Below the pieces are notes generated by a model. It ran no database searches and was not told the origin of the DNA. It saw nothing but the letters and a program-made list of their open reading frames with translations. The translations under genes were made by a program, and so were the position numbers. Shown piece after piece: positions 31,626-40,757 of a stretch of DNA of 59,065 nucleotides; position 1 is the first letter of the stretch; each line of letters opens with the position of its first letter. Source of the stretch: Candidatus Zambryskibacteria bacterium RIFOXYD1_FULL_40_13 (lineage in GTDB: Bacteria > Patescibacteriota > Minisyncoccia > Phycocordibacterales > DATDWN01); assembly GCA_001824295.1 (NCBI GenBank), contig MHWY01000003.1:1-59065 (forward strand), in the 5' to 3' direction.

Positions 31626-32807
31626 ATGTTTTTTAAAAAAAATAAAAAAAGAATATTTTTGGACTATGCATCACTTACGCCAATTGACGAAAATGTCTTG
31701 GCCAAAATGAAACAAGTCCAAAAGAAGACATTTGCAAACCCATCAGCACTCTACGGAGAGGCACTCATAGCAAGAGACATAATAAAAGAATCAAGAGAAA
31801 AAATTGCCAAAATACTTCACTCGCAGAAAGAGGAGATTTTTTTCACAAGCGGTGGTACGGAGTCAAACAATCTAGCCTTATTAGGAATTTATGAATTTTG
31901 TACAAGGTTCCACCTTGTATCAGGGAAGCCACACATAATAACTACGACCATAGAACACCCGGCCATATTGGAAGTATGTAAGGAGATAGAAGAGAGAGGC
32001 GGAGAGGTGACGTATCTATCTGTTTCAGAGGATGGACTTGTCTCTCTCACGGATGTTCGCAACGCTCTAAAAGAAAATACTATTTTAGTTACTGTCTCAT
32101 ATGCCAACAATGAGATAGGTACTGTACAGCCAATTCATGATATTGGCAGAGTGATAAAGGACTTTAGGCAAAAAAATAGTACAAAATTTCCATATTTTCA
32201 CACTGATGCCTGTCAGGCAGGTTTATATCTTCCGTTAGACGTCTTGAAACTTGGTGTGGATATGATGACCTTGGATGGAATAAAAATGTATGGACCTAGA
32301 AATGTGGGGCTTCTGTATGTTAAATCAGGAGTAGAGATTTCTCCCGTCATATTTGGAGGTGGTCAGGAGAAAGGCAAGAGAAGTGGAACAGAGAATACTG
32401 CTGGGATAGCTGGCCTGGCCACCGCATTTGAAATTGCAGAAAAGATGAGGGAGAAAGAGGTTGAAAGAGTTGGCGCTATTCGTGACTACGGTATAAAACA
32501 CCTTCTCAAGTCCTTTAGCGACTCAACAATAAACGGTTCTATTGAACATCGCCTACCGAATAATATTAATATTTGTTTTCCCGACCTAGATGCAGAATTT
32601 GCCGTTGTTTTTCTGGATGTTTGGGGCGTCTCCGCTTCGTATTCTTCTTCTTGTCGGACACTGAAAGAAGACTCATCCTCTTATGTTATAAAAAGTATTG
32701 GTAAAGAGAAATGTGGAGAATCAAGTTTGCGATTTACCCTTGGAAGAGAAAGCAAAAAAAGTGATATAGATACATTGATAAAGATACTAAAAAGGGTAGT
32801 GAAGTAG
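31626..32807 (+). CDS. Cysteine desulfurase (NifS/IscS family)
   Basis: PLP enzyme that takes sulfur from cysteine for Fe-S clusters or tRNA thiolation. FLDYASLTPID opens the protein, TSGGTESNNLAL binds the cofactor phosphate, and HTDACQAG is present. The Schiff-base Lys is in DGIKMYGPRNVG, where the usual His before the Lys (SSHK) is Ile. The catalytic Cys lies in SYSSSCRTLKEDSS. 393 aa, full length. No iscU/sufU is adjacent, so a role in tRNA thiolation is equally possible. Confidence 0.93.
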   Translation: MFFKKNKKRIFLDYASLTPIDENVLAKMKQVQKKTFANPSALYGEALIARDIIKESREKIAKILHSQKEEIFFTSGGTESNNLALLGIYEFCTRFHLVSGKPHIITTTIEHPAILEVCKEIEERGGEVTYLSVSEDGLVSLTDVRNALKENTILVTVSYANNEIGTVQPIHDIGRVIKDFRQKNSTKFPYFHTDACQAGLYLPLDVLKLGVDMMTLDGIKMYGPRNVGLLYVKSGVEISPVIFGGGQEKGKRSGTENTAGIAGLATAFEIAEKMREKEVERVGAIRDYGIKHLLKSFSDSTINGSIEHRLPNNINICFPDLDAEFAVVFLDVWGVSASYSSSCRTLKEDSSSYVIKSIGKEKCGESSLRFTLGRESKKSDIDTLIKILKRVVK

Positions 32808-32866
32808 GGCGTGATTGCACCCGTATCTTCTCGGTGCTACAATTTCATCATTAAGCTCAATTATCT

Positions 32867-33700
32867 ATGGAAGACCTAAATAAAAATCAGATTATTTTGT
32901 TGGTATTACTTATCAGTTTTGTGACATCTATTGCCACTGGTATTATGACGACCGCTCTTCTTCAGGAAGCGCCTATCGAGGTTACTAGAAACATAAACAG
33001 AATTGTGGAAAAAACTATTGAGACAGTTACCACACCAACAAACATAACCACCCCAGGGCAGAAGGAGGTCACAACAGTGGTTGTAAAAGAAGAAGATTTG
33101 ATAATGAGTTCAATTGATAAAAATGTAAAAAGTATTGTTCGTATAACAGAAAAGGATTCGGTTACTGGAGTTGTTAATTTTTTTGGTTTGGGTTTGGTGA
33201 TAAACAAAGAGGGCTTCATAGTCGCTGATAGAAAAATGATGACAGTCGGTAACACATATTCAGTAAAAATGAGTGATGACACCGAATTCTCACTTGCTCC
33301 ACAGAATCTAGATAAGCAAACAAATTTTGCTATGTTCAAAGTTGTTAAACCTGAGAAAAGTACGTACAACTTTGTGTCGGCCACGCTCGCAGATAATGAA
33401 CCGAAACTTGGTCAGACATTAACCAGTCTCAGTGGAGAAACAAACAACTCGGTTTCAGTTGGAAGAGTAGTTTCTCTTATAATGAAAGAGTCAGGGACGG
33501 GGACATCTACAGTAAGATTTCTTGATGCTATAAACACAGACATCACTTCTGGCAATTTGCTCGTAGGAAGTCCCGCTTTTAACCTCTCAGGTGATGTGGT
33601 TGGAATCAAACTTTCTTCTGATTTGTCCAAATCTTTCACCCCAATCTCGGTTTTAAGGAAGGAACTTGGTGTCTTGATGGAATCTCCCAAAACTCAATAG
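32867..33700 (+). CDS. Trypsin-like (HtrA-type) protein with lost catalytic triad
   Basis: 277 aa. One N-terminal membrane helix (about 9-30) and a Thr-rich linker lead to a protease-like fold: FGLGLVINKEGFIVADRKMM, TNFAMFKVV, and NLLVGSPAFNLSGDVVGIKL. In HtrA these positions carry the His (TNxHV), Asp (TDLA) and Ser (GNSGGP). All three appear changed, so I infer an inactive, membrane-anchored pseudoprotease, perhaps a scaffold. No PDZ domain follows. It lies upstream of clpC on the same strand. Confidence 0.82.
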   Translation: MEDLNKNQIILLVLLISFVTSIATGIMTTALLQEAPIEVTRNINRIVEKTIETVTTPTNITTPGQKEVTTVVVKEEDLIMSSIDKNVKSIVRITEKDSVTGVVNFFGLGLVINKEGFIVADRKMMTVGNTYSVKMSDDTEFSLAPQNLDKQTNFAMFKVVKPEKSTYNFVSATLADNEPKLGQTLTSLSGETNNSVSVGRVVSLIMKESGTGTSTVRFLDAINTDITSGNLLVGSPAFNLSGDVVGIKLSSDLSKSFTPISVLRKELGVLMESPKTQ

Positions 33701-33718
33701 TTTATAAAATTCCCAAAT

Positions 33719-33747
33719 TTGACTCTGGCTAATAATAAGGCTATAAT
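33719..33747 (+). promoter_or_regulatory. clpC promoter with very short leader
   Basis: TTGACT (33719-33724), a 17-nt spacer and TATAAT (33742-33747). The ATG is 10 nt beyond the -10 box. Confidence 0.75.
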
Positions 33748-33757
33748 ACAGCCAATT

Positions 33758-36433
33758 ATGCCACCGATTAATCATTTTACGACAAAAGCAAAGGAAGCAA
33801 TTCGTAGGGCCCATGAGCTGGCTATTGAGCGTGGCCAAAGTCATGTCAATTCACTGCATTTACTGACCGCTCTGATTCTCCAGGAGGAGGGAATTGTCAC
33901 TTCTATCTTAGATAAAATGGAAATAGATTCCATTCTTTTAACCGATTCACTTATTGAGGCCATAGAAGGTTCGGATGCAGGACAAACTCTTTCGGCTTCG
34001 TATCAGGTTTATCTTACGCCAGACTTAGCTGGGGTTTTAGAGGGTTCAGTAAAACAAACGCCAATACTTGGTGATGATTTTGTTTCTACCGAACATCTTT
34101 TCTTGGCCCTTATTGATGTCACAAGTCCAGCCAAAGATTTGTTGATGAAATTTAAAATCCAAAAGGATGCTGTTCTTCGTGTCATTGAGGAAATAAGGAG
34201 CGTAAAAACTACCAACACTGACTTGCCAAAGAAATTTAAGTCACTGACAAAATATACAAGGAATCTGACAAAGCTCGCAAGCATGAATAAGCTTGATCCA
34301 GTAATCGGAAGAGATGATGAGATAGGACGCATCATGCAGATTCTTTCTCGCAGAACAAAAAACAATCCGATTTTGATAGGAGAAGCTGGTGTGGGCAAGA
34401 CTGCTATCGTTGAAGGCTTGGCTATCAGAATATCAATGGGTGAAGTACCAGAATCACTTCGTGATAAGGAACTCGTTTCTCTGGATTTAGGTCTCTTGGT
34501 TGCTGGTACAAAGTATCGTGGCGAGTTTGAGGAAAGATTGAAAAATATATTGAAAGAAATAGAAAAATCAGACGGCAAAATAATCTTGTTTGTTGACGAG
34601 ATTCACACCATAGTTGGTGCTGGTTCTGCCGAGGGGTCACTTGATGCTTCAAACATGTTAAAGCCCGCTTTAGCTCGTGGTGAGCTTCGTGCCATCGGTG
34701 CTACAACCCTCAAGGAATACCAGAAACATATTGAGAAAGACCCCGCACTTTCAAGAAGATTTCAGCCGGTGTATGTAAATGAGCCAAGTATAGAAGACGC
34801 AATAACTATTCTTCGAGGGCTTAAGGAAAAATATGAACTCTATCATGGGGTTCGTATAACAGATGAGGCTATTATTTCTGCTGTAAACCTTTCAAGTAGA
34901 TATATTTCTGACAGATTTCTTCCAGACAAAGCCGTTGACCTTATAGATGAATCAGCTTCTTATCTGAAGATTGCTTTGGAAAACAAGCCACCTGTATTAC
35001 AGAGTGCCCACTCCAAAATAGTAAAACTTCAGATAGAACATGAGGCACTGAAAAAGGAAACAGACATGAAATCCAAAACTCGCATTAAGGATATAGAAAA
35101 GGCAGTTGCAGACCTTAAGGAAGAAACCGGAGAACTTGAGCTCAAGTGGAACAATGAAAAGGAAACAGTAAACGATATTAAAAACATCAAGAAACAACTT
35201 GAGGAGTTTCGTCGTGAGGCAGAGGTGGCAGAAGCCAAATCAGACTTAGCTCTTGCAGCTGAAATCAGATACGGGAAAATTCCATTACTGGAAAAAGATT
35301 TAGATGGGAAATCAAAGAGACTGAAGAAGCTTCAAAGTTCAAGGAGGATTTTGAAGGAAGAAATAACTGAAAATGATATAGCCATGATTGTTTCCAGGTG
35401 GACAGGTATTCCTGTTACAAGGATGTTAGAAGAGGAGGCAGATAAATTAAATCGCATGGAAGATGTGTTGCAGAAAACTATTGTTGGACAGAAAGAGGCA
35501 GTGCAGAAAATATCCGATACTATCAAGAGAAGTCGTGCGGGTATCTCCGATCCAAACCGACCAATAGGCTCTTTCTTGTTCCTTGGGCCCACTGGTGTTG
35601 GAAAAACAGAACTGACAAAGGCTTTGGCTCAGTTTATGTTCAACGATGAGAAATCACTTATCAGAATAGACATGTCTGAGTTTATGGAGAAGCACAGTGT
35701 GTCAAAAATACTTGGTGCTCCTCCAGGATATGTCGGGCATGAGGAGGGTGGAACTATAACCGAAATGGTTCGTCATAGACCATACTCTGTTATTCTTTTT
35801 GACGAGGTAGAGAAAGCGCATCCTGAGGTGTTCAATGTTTTACTGCAGATTCTTGACAACGGCAGGCTGACCGACGCAAAAGGAAGGGTTGTAAACTTTA
35901 GAAACACAGTTATTATCCTAACCTCAAACATCGGTTCTCAATATGTAGATAAAATGGAAAAGATAGGTTTTGCTTCCGGGGGCAGTGAAAAAGCAGTTTA
36001 TGAAGATGCAAAAGCAAGAGTAATGGGGGCTCTAAAGGATCACTTCCGACCAGAGTTTCTTAACCGCCTGGATGACATCGTGGTGTTCGATATATTGAGT
36101 CGTGAAGCTGTAGCTGAAATAGTTAAAATTCAAGTAGAAATAGTGCGCGAGAGATTGGCGCAAAAGGAAATCAAATTAATCCTTTCTTCTTCTGTTCTAA
36201 GTTATCTTGCAAGTGAAGGTTATAGTCCTCAGTATGGTGCAAGACCACTGAAGCGTCTAATACAGACAAAAATACTGACACCAATCGCCTCCCTTATGAT
36301 TAGTAAGGGTCTCTCTAAGGGCGGCTCAATATCTGTAGATATGAAGGGTGGAGAGCTTACATTCAATGTAAAGAAAGGTAGGAATGGTTCGTTTGTGGCG
36401 AATTCGTTTGTCCAGGATGGAGCCTTGGCATAG
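33758..36433 (+). CDS. clpC: ClpC-type AAA+ ATPase of the Clp protease
   Basis: Hexameric unfoldase, 891 aa from ATG 33758 ([21 protein letters not shown]); the extension to 33719 is the promoter. N domain (1-150), AAA-1 with Walker [11 protein letters not shown] and Walker B ILFVDEIH, a middle coiled coil (about 405-535), and AAA-2 with [10 protein letters not shown] and ILFDEVEK. An IGF tripeptide after [14 protein letters not shown] fits the ClpP-binding loop, favouring ClpC/ClpA over ClpB disaggregase. clpP is not in the window. Confidence 0.93.
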   Translation: MPPINHFTTKAKEAIRRAHELAIERGQSHVNSLHLLTALILQEEGIVTSILDKMEIDSILLTDSLIEAIEGSDAGQTLSASYQVYLTPDLAGVLEGSVKQTPILGDDFVSTEHLFLALIDVTSPAKDLLMKFKIQKDAVLRVIEEIRSVKTTNTDLPKKFKSLTKYTRNLTKLASMNKLDPVIGRDDEIGRIMQILSRRTKNNPILIGEAGVGKTAIVEGLAIRISMGEVPESLRDKELVSLDLGLLVAGTKYRGEFEERLKNILKEIEKSDGKIILFVDEIHTIVGAGSAEGSLDASNMLKPALARGELRAIGATTLKEYQKHIEKDPALSRRFQPVYVNEPSIEDAITILRGLKEKYELYHGVRITDEAIISAVNLSSRYISDRFLPDKAVDLIDESASYLKIALENKPPVLQSAHSKIVKLQIEHEALKKETDMKSKTRIKDIEKAVADLKEETGELELKWNNEKETVNDIKNIKKQLEEFRREAEVAEAKSDLALAAEIRYGKIPLLEKDLDGKSKRLKKLQSSRRILKEEITENDIAMIVSRWTGIPVTRMLEEEADKLNRMEDVLQKTIVGQKEAVQKISDTIKRSRAGISDPNRPIGSFLFLGPTGVGKTELTKALAQFMFNDEKSLIRIDMSEFMEKHSVSKILGAPPGYVGHEEGGTITEMVRHRPYSVILFDEVEKAHPEVFNVLLQILDNGRLTDAKGRVVNFRNTVIILTSNIGSQYVDKMEKIGFASGGSEKAVYEDAKARVMGALKDHFRPEFLNRLDDIVVFDILSREAVAEIVKIQVEIVRERLAQKEIKLILSSSVLSYLASEGYSPQYGARPLKRLIQTKILTPIASLMISKGLSKGGSISVDMKGGELTFNVKKGRNGSFVANSFVQDGALA

Positions 36434-36471
36434 ACCACTTTCTTGTGTTAAAGTGTTTAAGTTAGAAAAAT

Positions 36472-36554
36472 GCGTCGGTGGTGGAGTGGTCTATCACAAC
36501 AGACTGTAAATCTGTCGCCTTCGGGCTTCGTTGGTTCGAATCCAACCCGGCGCA
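36472..36554 (+). tRNA. tRNA-Tyr(GTA)
   Basis: Acceptor GCGTCGG/CCGGCGC, anticodon loop CTGTAAA (GTA), variable arm CGCCTTCGGGCTTCG, T-loop GTTCGAA. A short CCCC-GGAA-GGGG terminator follows at about 36562-36580. No 3' element. Confidence 0.94.
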
Positions 36555-36634
36555 CAAAAATATCCCCGGAAGGGGATTTTCTTGCTTTTTTACGGTTTTT
36601 TGCTATGCTGTAGGAACTTAATTAAAATACAAAT

Positions 36635-36790
36635 ATGTCACAAGATAGATTAATACAACTAAAGAATAAGGAATCCAAGGAGGTTTATTGGACTTCAAAG
36701 AATAAGAAAAAAGTTGAGCGAAAAATAGAGCTCAAGAAATACAGCAAGAAACTTCGAAAGCGGATTACATTCAAGGAAGCTAAAAAATAA
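36635..36790 (+). CDS. rpmG: 50S ribosomal protein bL33
   Basis: 51 aa. The body VYWTSKNKKKVERKIELKKYSKKLRKRITFKEAKK aligns with bL33 (TTKNKR...KLELKKFDP..RKHVIYKE). The N-terminus lacks the Cys pairs of zinc-binding bL33, so this is the C-minus type. It sits between tRNA-Tyr and tRNA-Trp, as ribosomal and tRNA genes often do. A hairpin terminator (TCGCC-ATACA-GGCGA plus T6) follows. Confidence 0.9.
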   Translation: MSQDRLIQLKNKESKEVYWTSKNKKKVERKIELKKYSKKLRKRITFKEAKK

Positions 36791-36804
36791 AGATAAACAA
36801 AAAC

Positions 36805-36825
36805 TCGCCATACAGGCGATTTTTT
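36805..36825 (+). terminator. rpmG terminator
   Basis: TCGCC (36805-36809), loop ATACA, GGCGA (36815-36819), then TTTTTT. Confidence 0.8.
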
Positions 36826-36844
36826 GTTATATTTGAATACGTTA

Positions 36845-36915
36845 GGGGGATTAGTTAAGTGGCATAACAGCGCTCTCCAAAAGCACTGTCGGGAGTTCGA
36901 TTCTTCCATCCCCCG
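36845..36915 (+). tRNA. tRNA-Trp(CCA)
   Basis: Acceptor GGGGGAT/ATCCCCC with discriminator G, anticodon loop CTCCAAA (CCA), T-loop TTCGATT. One C-A mismatch is seen in the anticodon stem. No 3' element. Confidence 0.9.
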
Positions 36916-36960
36916 CAGAAAACGCAGTTTTGTGCTAAGAAAAAAATTTTTATAAAAATA

Positions 36961-36996
36961 ACCGCCCGGCCGAGACGCGATGTCTCGGGGGGCGGG
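36961..36996 (-). terminator. Terminator of GC-rich cassette
   Basis: CCGCCC...CCGAGAC / GTCTCGG...GGGCGG stem followed by T's on the minus strand. Confidence 0.75.
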
Positions 36997-37006
36997 ATGC
37001 ACCAGG

Positions 37007-37168
37007 CTAGTTCCTGGGACCAGACGACTTAGCGTCACAGACGGCGCACTCGTGCGAGGTTGTGACGGCGACTCCTTCACCGCATGTCCGACAATCCTCA
37101 TTGCGCGAGGGTGTCGGAGGGGGTGCTGGGGGTTGGGCTGACGGCGACTGCGTGAGGGTGGTCGGCAT
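37007..37168 (-). CDS. 53-aa zinc-ribbon-like cassette protein
   Basis: Start ATG 37168 with GGAG 9 nt upstream. A Pro/Ser/Thr-rich disordered N-terminus (about 25 residues) precedes DCRTCGEGVAVTTSHECAVCDAKS, two CxxC pairs 15 residues apart that look like a rubredoxin/zinc-ribbon knuckle. GC-rich codons, TTGAAT-N17-TTTAAT upstream and a strong terminator 11 nt after the stop support a real gene. Function unknown. Confidence 0.68.
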   Translation of the reverse strand: MPTTLTQSPSAQPPAPPPTPSRNEDCRTCGEGVAVTTSHECAVCDAKSSGPRN

Positions 37169-37233
37169 CGTGGGTTCTCCAGTGATATTAAATCACACAC
37201 GGTGCGATAATTCAACCACCAGGTTTTCAGGAT

Positions 37234-38496
37234 TTACTCAATTATTTTTTCAATTTTCATGCCCCTTGAGCCCTTAAGGAGGAAAGTGTAACTCTTAAAT
37301 TTTTGTTTATCAAACCAGGTTTTTGCTGAAACAGAGTCAGGGAACCAGTCGTGCGGTTTCCTTGTCTTACCAACTGCTATCTTGAAATTTTTACCGACAA
37401 ATATTACCTGGTCTATTTTTTGTTTTAAAACATAGCTTGCAATCTTCTTGTGCTCTGATGCGGAATATTTTCCAAGCTCAAGCATGTCACCAAGGATAAC
37501 GCCTCTGGGTCCGTTGGTTGATTTAATAAAGCTCTGAAGTGATAGGGAAACGCTGGTTGGGTTTGCATTGTAGCAATCCACAATGTATTTAATTTTATTT
37601 TTTGACAGGAATTGAGACCTCTTTGACGTTGGTTTATATTTACAGATAGTCTTTAGGGCCTCTTCAACAGTAACACCAAAGTTTTTACCGACAGAAACGG
37701 AAAGCAGGACGTTCTCAATGTTGTAGTTACCGAACATCTTCGTTTTGTATTTTTTTTGTTTCCACACCACAGTCAATGGGTTTTGGTTGGTATTTTTTAT
37801 ATTTACCTCTGGATAAGTGATTCGTATGTTTCTTTTTGAGTCAGACATCAAATCCTTGTGTTCCTTGTTTACAAACACTTTCACTCTGTTTTTGAGTGCC
37901 CAGTCATATATTTCTTTATTGGCTTTTCTTGCTCCGCTTGGCGAGCCAAAGCCTTCCAGGTGGTCCATTCCGTTGTTTGTAACCACAACATGAGTCGGAT
38001 TTATTATATTCAATAATTCTATGTGTTCGTTTGGATGGTTTGCTCCTATTTCAAAAACCCCAATTTGAGTTTTTTTATTCATTGAAAAAATAGAAAGTGG
38101 TACCCCAAGATGATTATTCAGACTTCCTTCTGTTGCACACACCTTGTATTTTGTTTTCAATATGTCACGAACGAGCTCTTTGCTTGTTGTTTTACCGTTT
38201 GACCCTCCGATTACAAGGATTGGAATTTGAAAAGTTTGTCTATATTTCCTAGCGAGGTTCTGAAGTGTGTTTAGTACATTTGGTACAAAATAAATATTAT
38301 CACCAATCTTTTTAATATCATCAGTGACAGCAATAACAGCTCCTTTTCTAAGGGCTTCATCTACAAACCTGTTTCCATCAAAAGAGTCGCCTTTAATGGC
38401 AAAGTAGGCCTTTCCCCTTAGGTCCTCCCGAGTGTCTTTTGACACCTTAAATTGGCATTTTTTCAGTATCTCAAAAAGTTTTTCCTCAGTATTCAT
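37234..38496 (-). CDS. murF: UDP-MurNAc-tripeptide--D-Ala-D-Ala ligase
   Basis: ATP-dependent Mur ligase that adds the terminal D-Ala-D-Ala (or an equivalent step) to the peptidoglycan precursor. P-loop GGSNGKTTSKE, the following GSLNNHLGVPLS, central NNGMDHLEGFGS and EIGANHPNEH match MurF. The C-terminal domain carries DCYNANPTSVSLSL and GDMLELG. 420 aa, normal length. It shares the minus strand with miaA upstream. Confidence 0.92.
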   Translation of the reverse strand: MNTEEKLFEILKKCQFKVSKDTREDLRGKAYFAIKGDSFDGNRFVDEALRKGAVIAVTDDIKKIGDNIYFVPNVLNTLQNLARKYRQTFQIPILVIGGSNGKTTSKELVRDILKTKYKVCATEGSLNNHLGVPLSIFSMNKKTQIGVFEIGANHPNEHIELLNIINPTHVVVTNNGMDHLEGFGSPSGARKANKEIYDWALKNRVKVFVNKEHKDLMSDSKRNIRITYPEVNIKNTNQNPLTVVWKQKKYKTKMFGNYNIENVLLSVSVGKNFGVTVEEALKTICKYKPTSKRSQFLSKNKIKYIVDCYNANPTSVSLSLQSFIKSTNGPRGVILGDMLELGKYSASEHKKIASYVLKQKIDQVIFVGKNFKIAVGKTRKPHDWFPDSVSAKTWFDKQKFKSYTFLLKGSRGMKIEKIIE

Positions 38497-38538
38497 TAAT
38501 GGAACAATAAATCAAAACCTAAATAATATCAAATACAG

Positions 38539-39432
38539 TTATGAGACAAAACCAGCCAAAGACTTATCAATTTTTCTAGTTTCTCTCGGTGAAAACCACT
38601 TGATATTCTTATCCCTCTTAAACCAAGTTATCTGACGTTTGGCATAGCGCCAGATTTCTGTTTCAAGTTTCTGGATAAATTCAGCTTTAGTCATTTTCTT
38701 TTCTAAATAATCTGCCTCATATCGGTATTCTAGTCCAAGTTCTCTCATGCGTTTCCAGGACAAACCTTCTCGGTGTAATTTCTTGGCTTCATTTATCATA
38801 CCGCCCTTGATCCGAAGAAGTAGTCGCTTGTGAATATTTTCTTTTAGCTTCTTATCCGGAAGTGTTAGTCCAATTTGTAAAGACTTATAAGAATTCTCCG
38901 CACCAGTCCTCTCGAGGGTTGGTACTGAACCCAAGTAAGTCGCGATTTCTATTGCTCGTATCAATCTTACTTTGTTTTTTATATCTATATCTGAAAACCG
39001 TCTTATGTCTAGTCTCGCCAATGTTTTTTGTAGTTTCTCCAAACTATTTTTCTCCATCTTTTTTCGAAGTATTTTGTTTGGTGGCACTTCTGGCAGAACA
39101 ATATTATCGACGACTGACTGGATGTAGAATCCAGTACCGCCACAAATGATTGGTAGTTTACCTCTTGAAATAATATCCGCAATAGTTTTCCTTGTTCTCT
39201 TTTGCCAATCTGAAACCGAGTAGACTTTTTTTGGCGAAACTACATCTAGCATGTAGTGGGGAACACCCCGCATCTCTTTTTTAGTGATTTTTCCTGTGCC
39301 GATATTTAGTCGCTTGTAGACCTGTCTTGAATCAGCGGAGATTATTTCTCCGTTGTATTTTTTGGCCAGTTTAACAGCTAGGCTACTTTTACCCGTGGCA
39401 GTTGGCCCGAGGATAACAAGGATTTTATTCAT
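38539..39432 (-). CDS. miaA: tRNA dimethylallyltransferase
   Basis: Adds a dimethylallyl group to A37 of UNN-reading tRNAs. Walker-like GPTATGKSSLA, SADSRQVYKRLNIGTGK and CGGTGFYI are diagnostic, and the C-terminal KRQITWFKRD motif is present. 297 aa. The gene begins 4 nt after the tRNA-Leu(CAA) 3' end, so tRNA and modifying enzyme are probably co-transcribed; Leu(CAA) is itself a UNN-decoding substrate type. Confidence 0.95.
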   Translation of the reverse strand: MNKILVILGPTATGKSSLAVKLAKKYNGEIISADSRQVYKRLNIGTGKITKKEMRGVPHYMLDVVSPKKVYSVSDWQKRTRKTIADIISRGKLPIICGGTGFYIQSVVDNIVLPEVPPNKILRKKMEKNSLEKLQKTLARLDIRRFSDIDIKNKVRLIRAIEIATYLGSVPTLERTGAENSYKSLQIGLTLPDKKLKENIHKRLLLRIKGGMINEAKKLHREGLSWKRMRELGLEYRYEADYLEKKMTKAEFIQKLETEIWRYAKRQITWFKRDKNIKWFSPRETRKIDKSLAGFVS

Positions 39433-39436
39433 TTTG

Positions 39437-39518
39437 TGCCGGGGAGAGGACTTGAACCTCCATCCCTTGCGAGACGCGATTTTGAGTCGCGCGCGTATAC
39501 CAATTCCGCCACCCCGGC
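39437..39518 (-). tRNA. tRNA-Leu(CAA)
   Basis: Acceptor GCCGGGG/CCCCGGC, anticodon loop CTCAAAA (CAA), long variable arm. No encoded CCA and no 3' element, in contrast to the other two Leu tRNAs here. Confidence 0.94.
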
Positions 39519-39540
39519 AATGAAGAAAGTCTATCTTTAT

Positions 39541-39570
39541 TTTACTAAAAAATCAATTTCGTGATAAAAT
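39541..39570 (+). promoter_or_regulatory. parB promoter, leaderless layout
   Basis: TTTACT (39541-39546) and TAAAAT (39565-39570), with the ATG only 6 nt further on. Confidence 0.5.
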
Positions 39571-39576
39571 ACTTTT

Positions 39577-40620
39577 ATGACACAGTTTTATAACGATTCA
39601 GTATTTTGGATTGATGTGGACAAGATTCACCCAAATCCCTTTCAGCCAAGGAGAGAGTTTGATGAAGCCCAGATGCAGAGTTTGTCCGATTCCATACGAC
39701 AGTACGGGGTGCTTCAGGCCCTAGTTGTAACCAGAAAGGAGTATCAGAAGGAAGATGGTGGTCTTGGGGTAGAATACGAGCTTATTGCTGGCGAAAGGAG
39801 ACTTCGAGCGTCAAAGCTGGCTGGCCTTTCTCAAGTACCTGTTCTTATAAAGGTTGGGGACGAGACAAACGACCTCATGAAGCTAGAGCTGGCTATTATT
39901 GAAAACATTCAGCGCGAGGATTTGAATCCCGTAGACCGCTCACGAGCCTTCCAGCGCCTTATAGATGAGTTTGGTTTCAAACATGTTGAGATTGCCAAAA
40001 AAGTTGGTAAAAGTCGGGAGTATGTTTCAAACTCAATCCGTCTACTTCTTCTTCCTCCAGAAATACTGGACGCACTTTCACAGGGCAAAATATCCGAAGG
40101 TCATGCACGGCCTCTTATGATGCTTGGCGATAGACCAGAGGAGCAGGGGACTTTGTTCAAGGAAATAATGTTTAGAAAACTGACTGTGCGTGAGGCCGAG
40201 GCCATTGGACGCAGGATTGCTTACGACAAGATTCGCAAGAAAGGAATAACCCTTGATCCCGAGACGCAAGAGATGGAGGAGAAGCTTACTGAAACACTTG
40301 GTACAAGAGTTTCCATAGAGAAACGGGAGAACGGCGGGAAGATACTCATAGACTTTTTCTCGGTTGATGATTTGAAGGATATTTTAGAATTACTTAAAAC
40401 AAACAAGGCAAAATCTCCAACAGAGATGCTAGACAGACACATAGAGAAAAACCCAGTTCCGCCAAAGAATGAATTTACCCCAGAATATGTTAGAGACGAA
40501 AAATTAGCAGAAATGACCATTGAAGACTTGAATAATCTTGACGACCGCACACCAGAAGAAAAGAAAGAAGGGGAGAATAGTGAGGAAGAGATTTACTCAA
40601 TCAAAAATTTCTCTATCTAA
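39577..40620 (+). CDS. parB: ParB/Spo0J chromosome-partitioning protein
   Basis: 347 aa. The ParB/Srx CTPase domain shows IHPNPFQPRREFD, the GERRLRASK motif and ENIQREDLNPVDRSRAF. A helix-turn-helix follows (VEIAKKVGKSREYVSNSIRLLLLPPEI), then a dimerisation region and an acidic tail. It would load at parS sites and slide as a CTP clamp. No parA is adjacent. I did not find an obvious 16-bp parS palindrome nearby. Confidence 0.93.
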   Translation: MTQFYNDSVFWIDVDKIHPNPFQPRREFDEAQMQSLSDSIRQYGVLQALVVTRKEYQKEDGGLGVEYELIAGERRLRASKLAGLSQVPVLIKVGDETNDLMKLELAIIENIQREDLNPVDRSRAFQRLIDEFGFKHVEIAKKVGKSREYVSNSIRLLLLPPEILDALSQGKISEGHARPLMMLGDRPEEQGTLFKEIMFRKLTVREAEAIGRRIAYDKIRKKGITLDPETQEMEEKLTETLGTRVSIEKRENGGKILIDFFSVDDLKDILELLKTNKAKSPTEMLDRHIEKNPVPPKNEFTPEYVRDEKLAEMTIEDLNNLDDRTPEEKKEGENSEEEIYSIKNFSI

Positions 40621-40757
40621 ATTTCCAAATTTGACGAACTCCTTTGTTGGACTTCAAAAAATACTTCTCACTTTACGATAAGTAAAGCTCAAAGTATTTT
40701 TCTCGTCCGCCTCAGATTTCATTCAAATTTGAAAATTTGACGGACTCGCCACCTTTA
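40617..40757. repeat. Intergenic imperfect palindrome between parB and relA/spoT
   Basis: AAATTTCCAAATTTGACGAACTC faces GAAAATTTGACGGACTCG, and AAAAAATACTT...AAGTATTTTT forms the inner arms. It fills the convergent gap and probably serves as terminator for both genes. Confidence 0.55.

Noticed and set aside
39577..40620. parB as evidence for the replication origin being in this window
   Set aside because: No parA, dnaA or clustered DnaA boxes accompany it, and I found no parS-like palindrome nearby.
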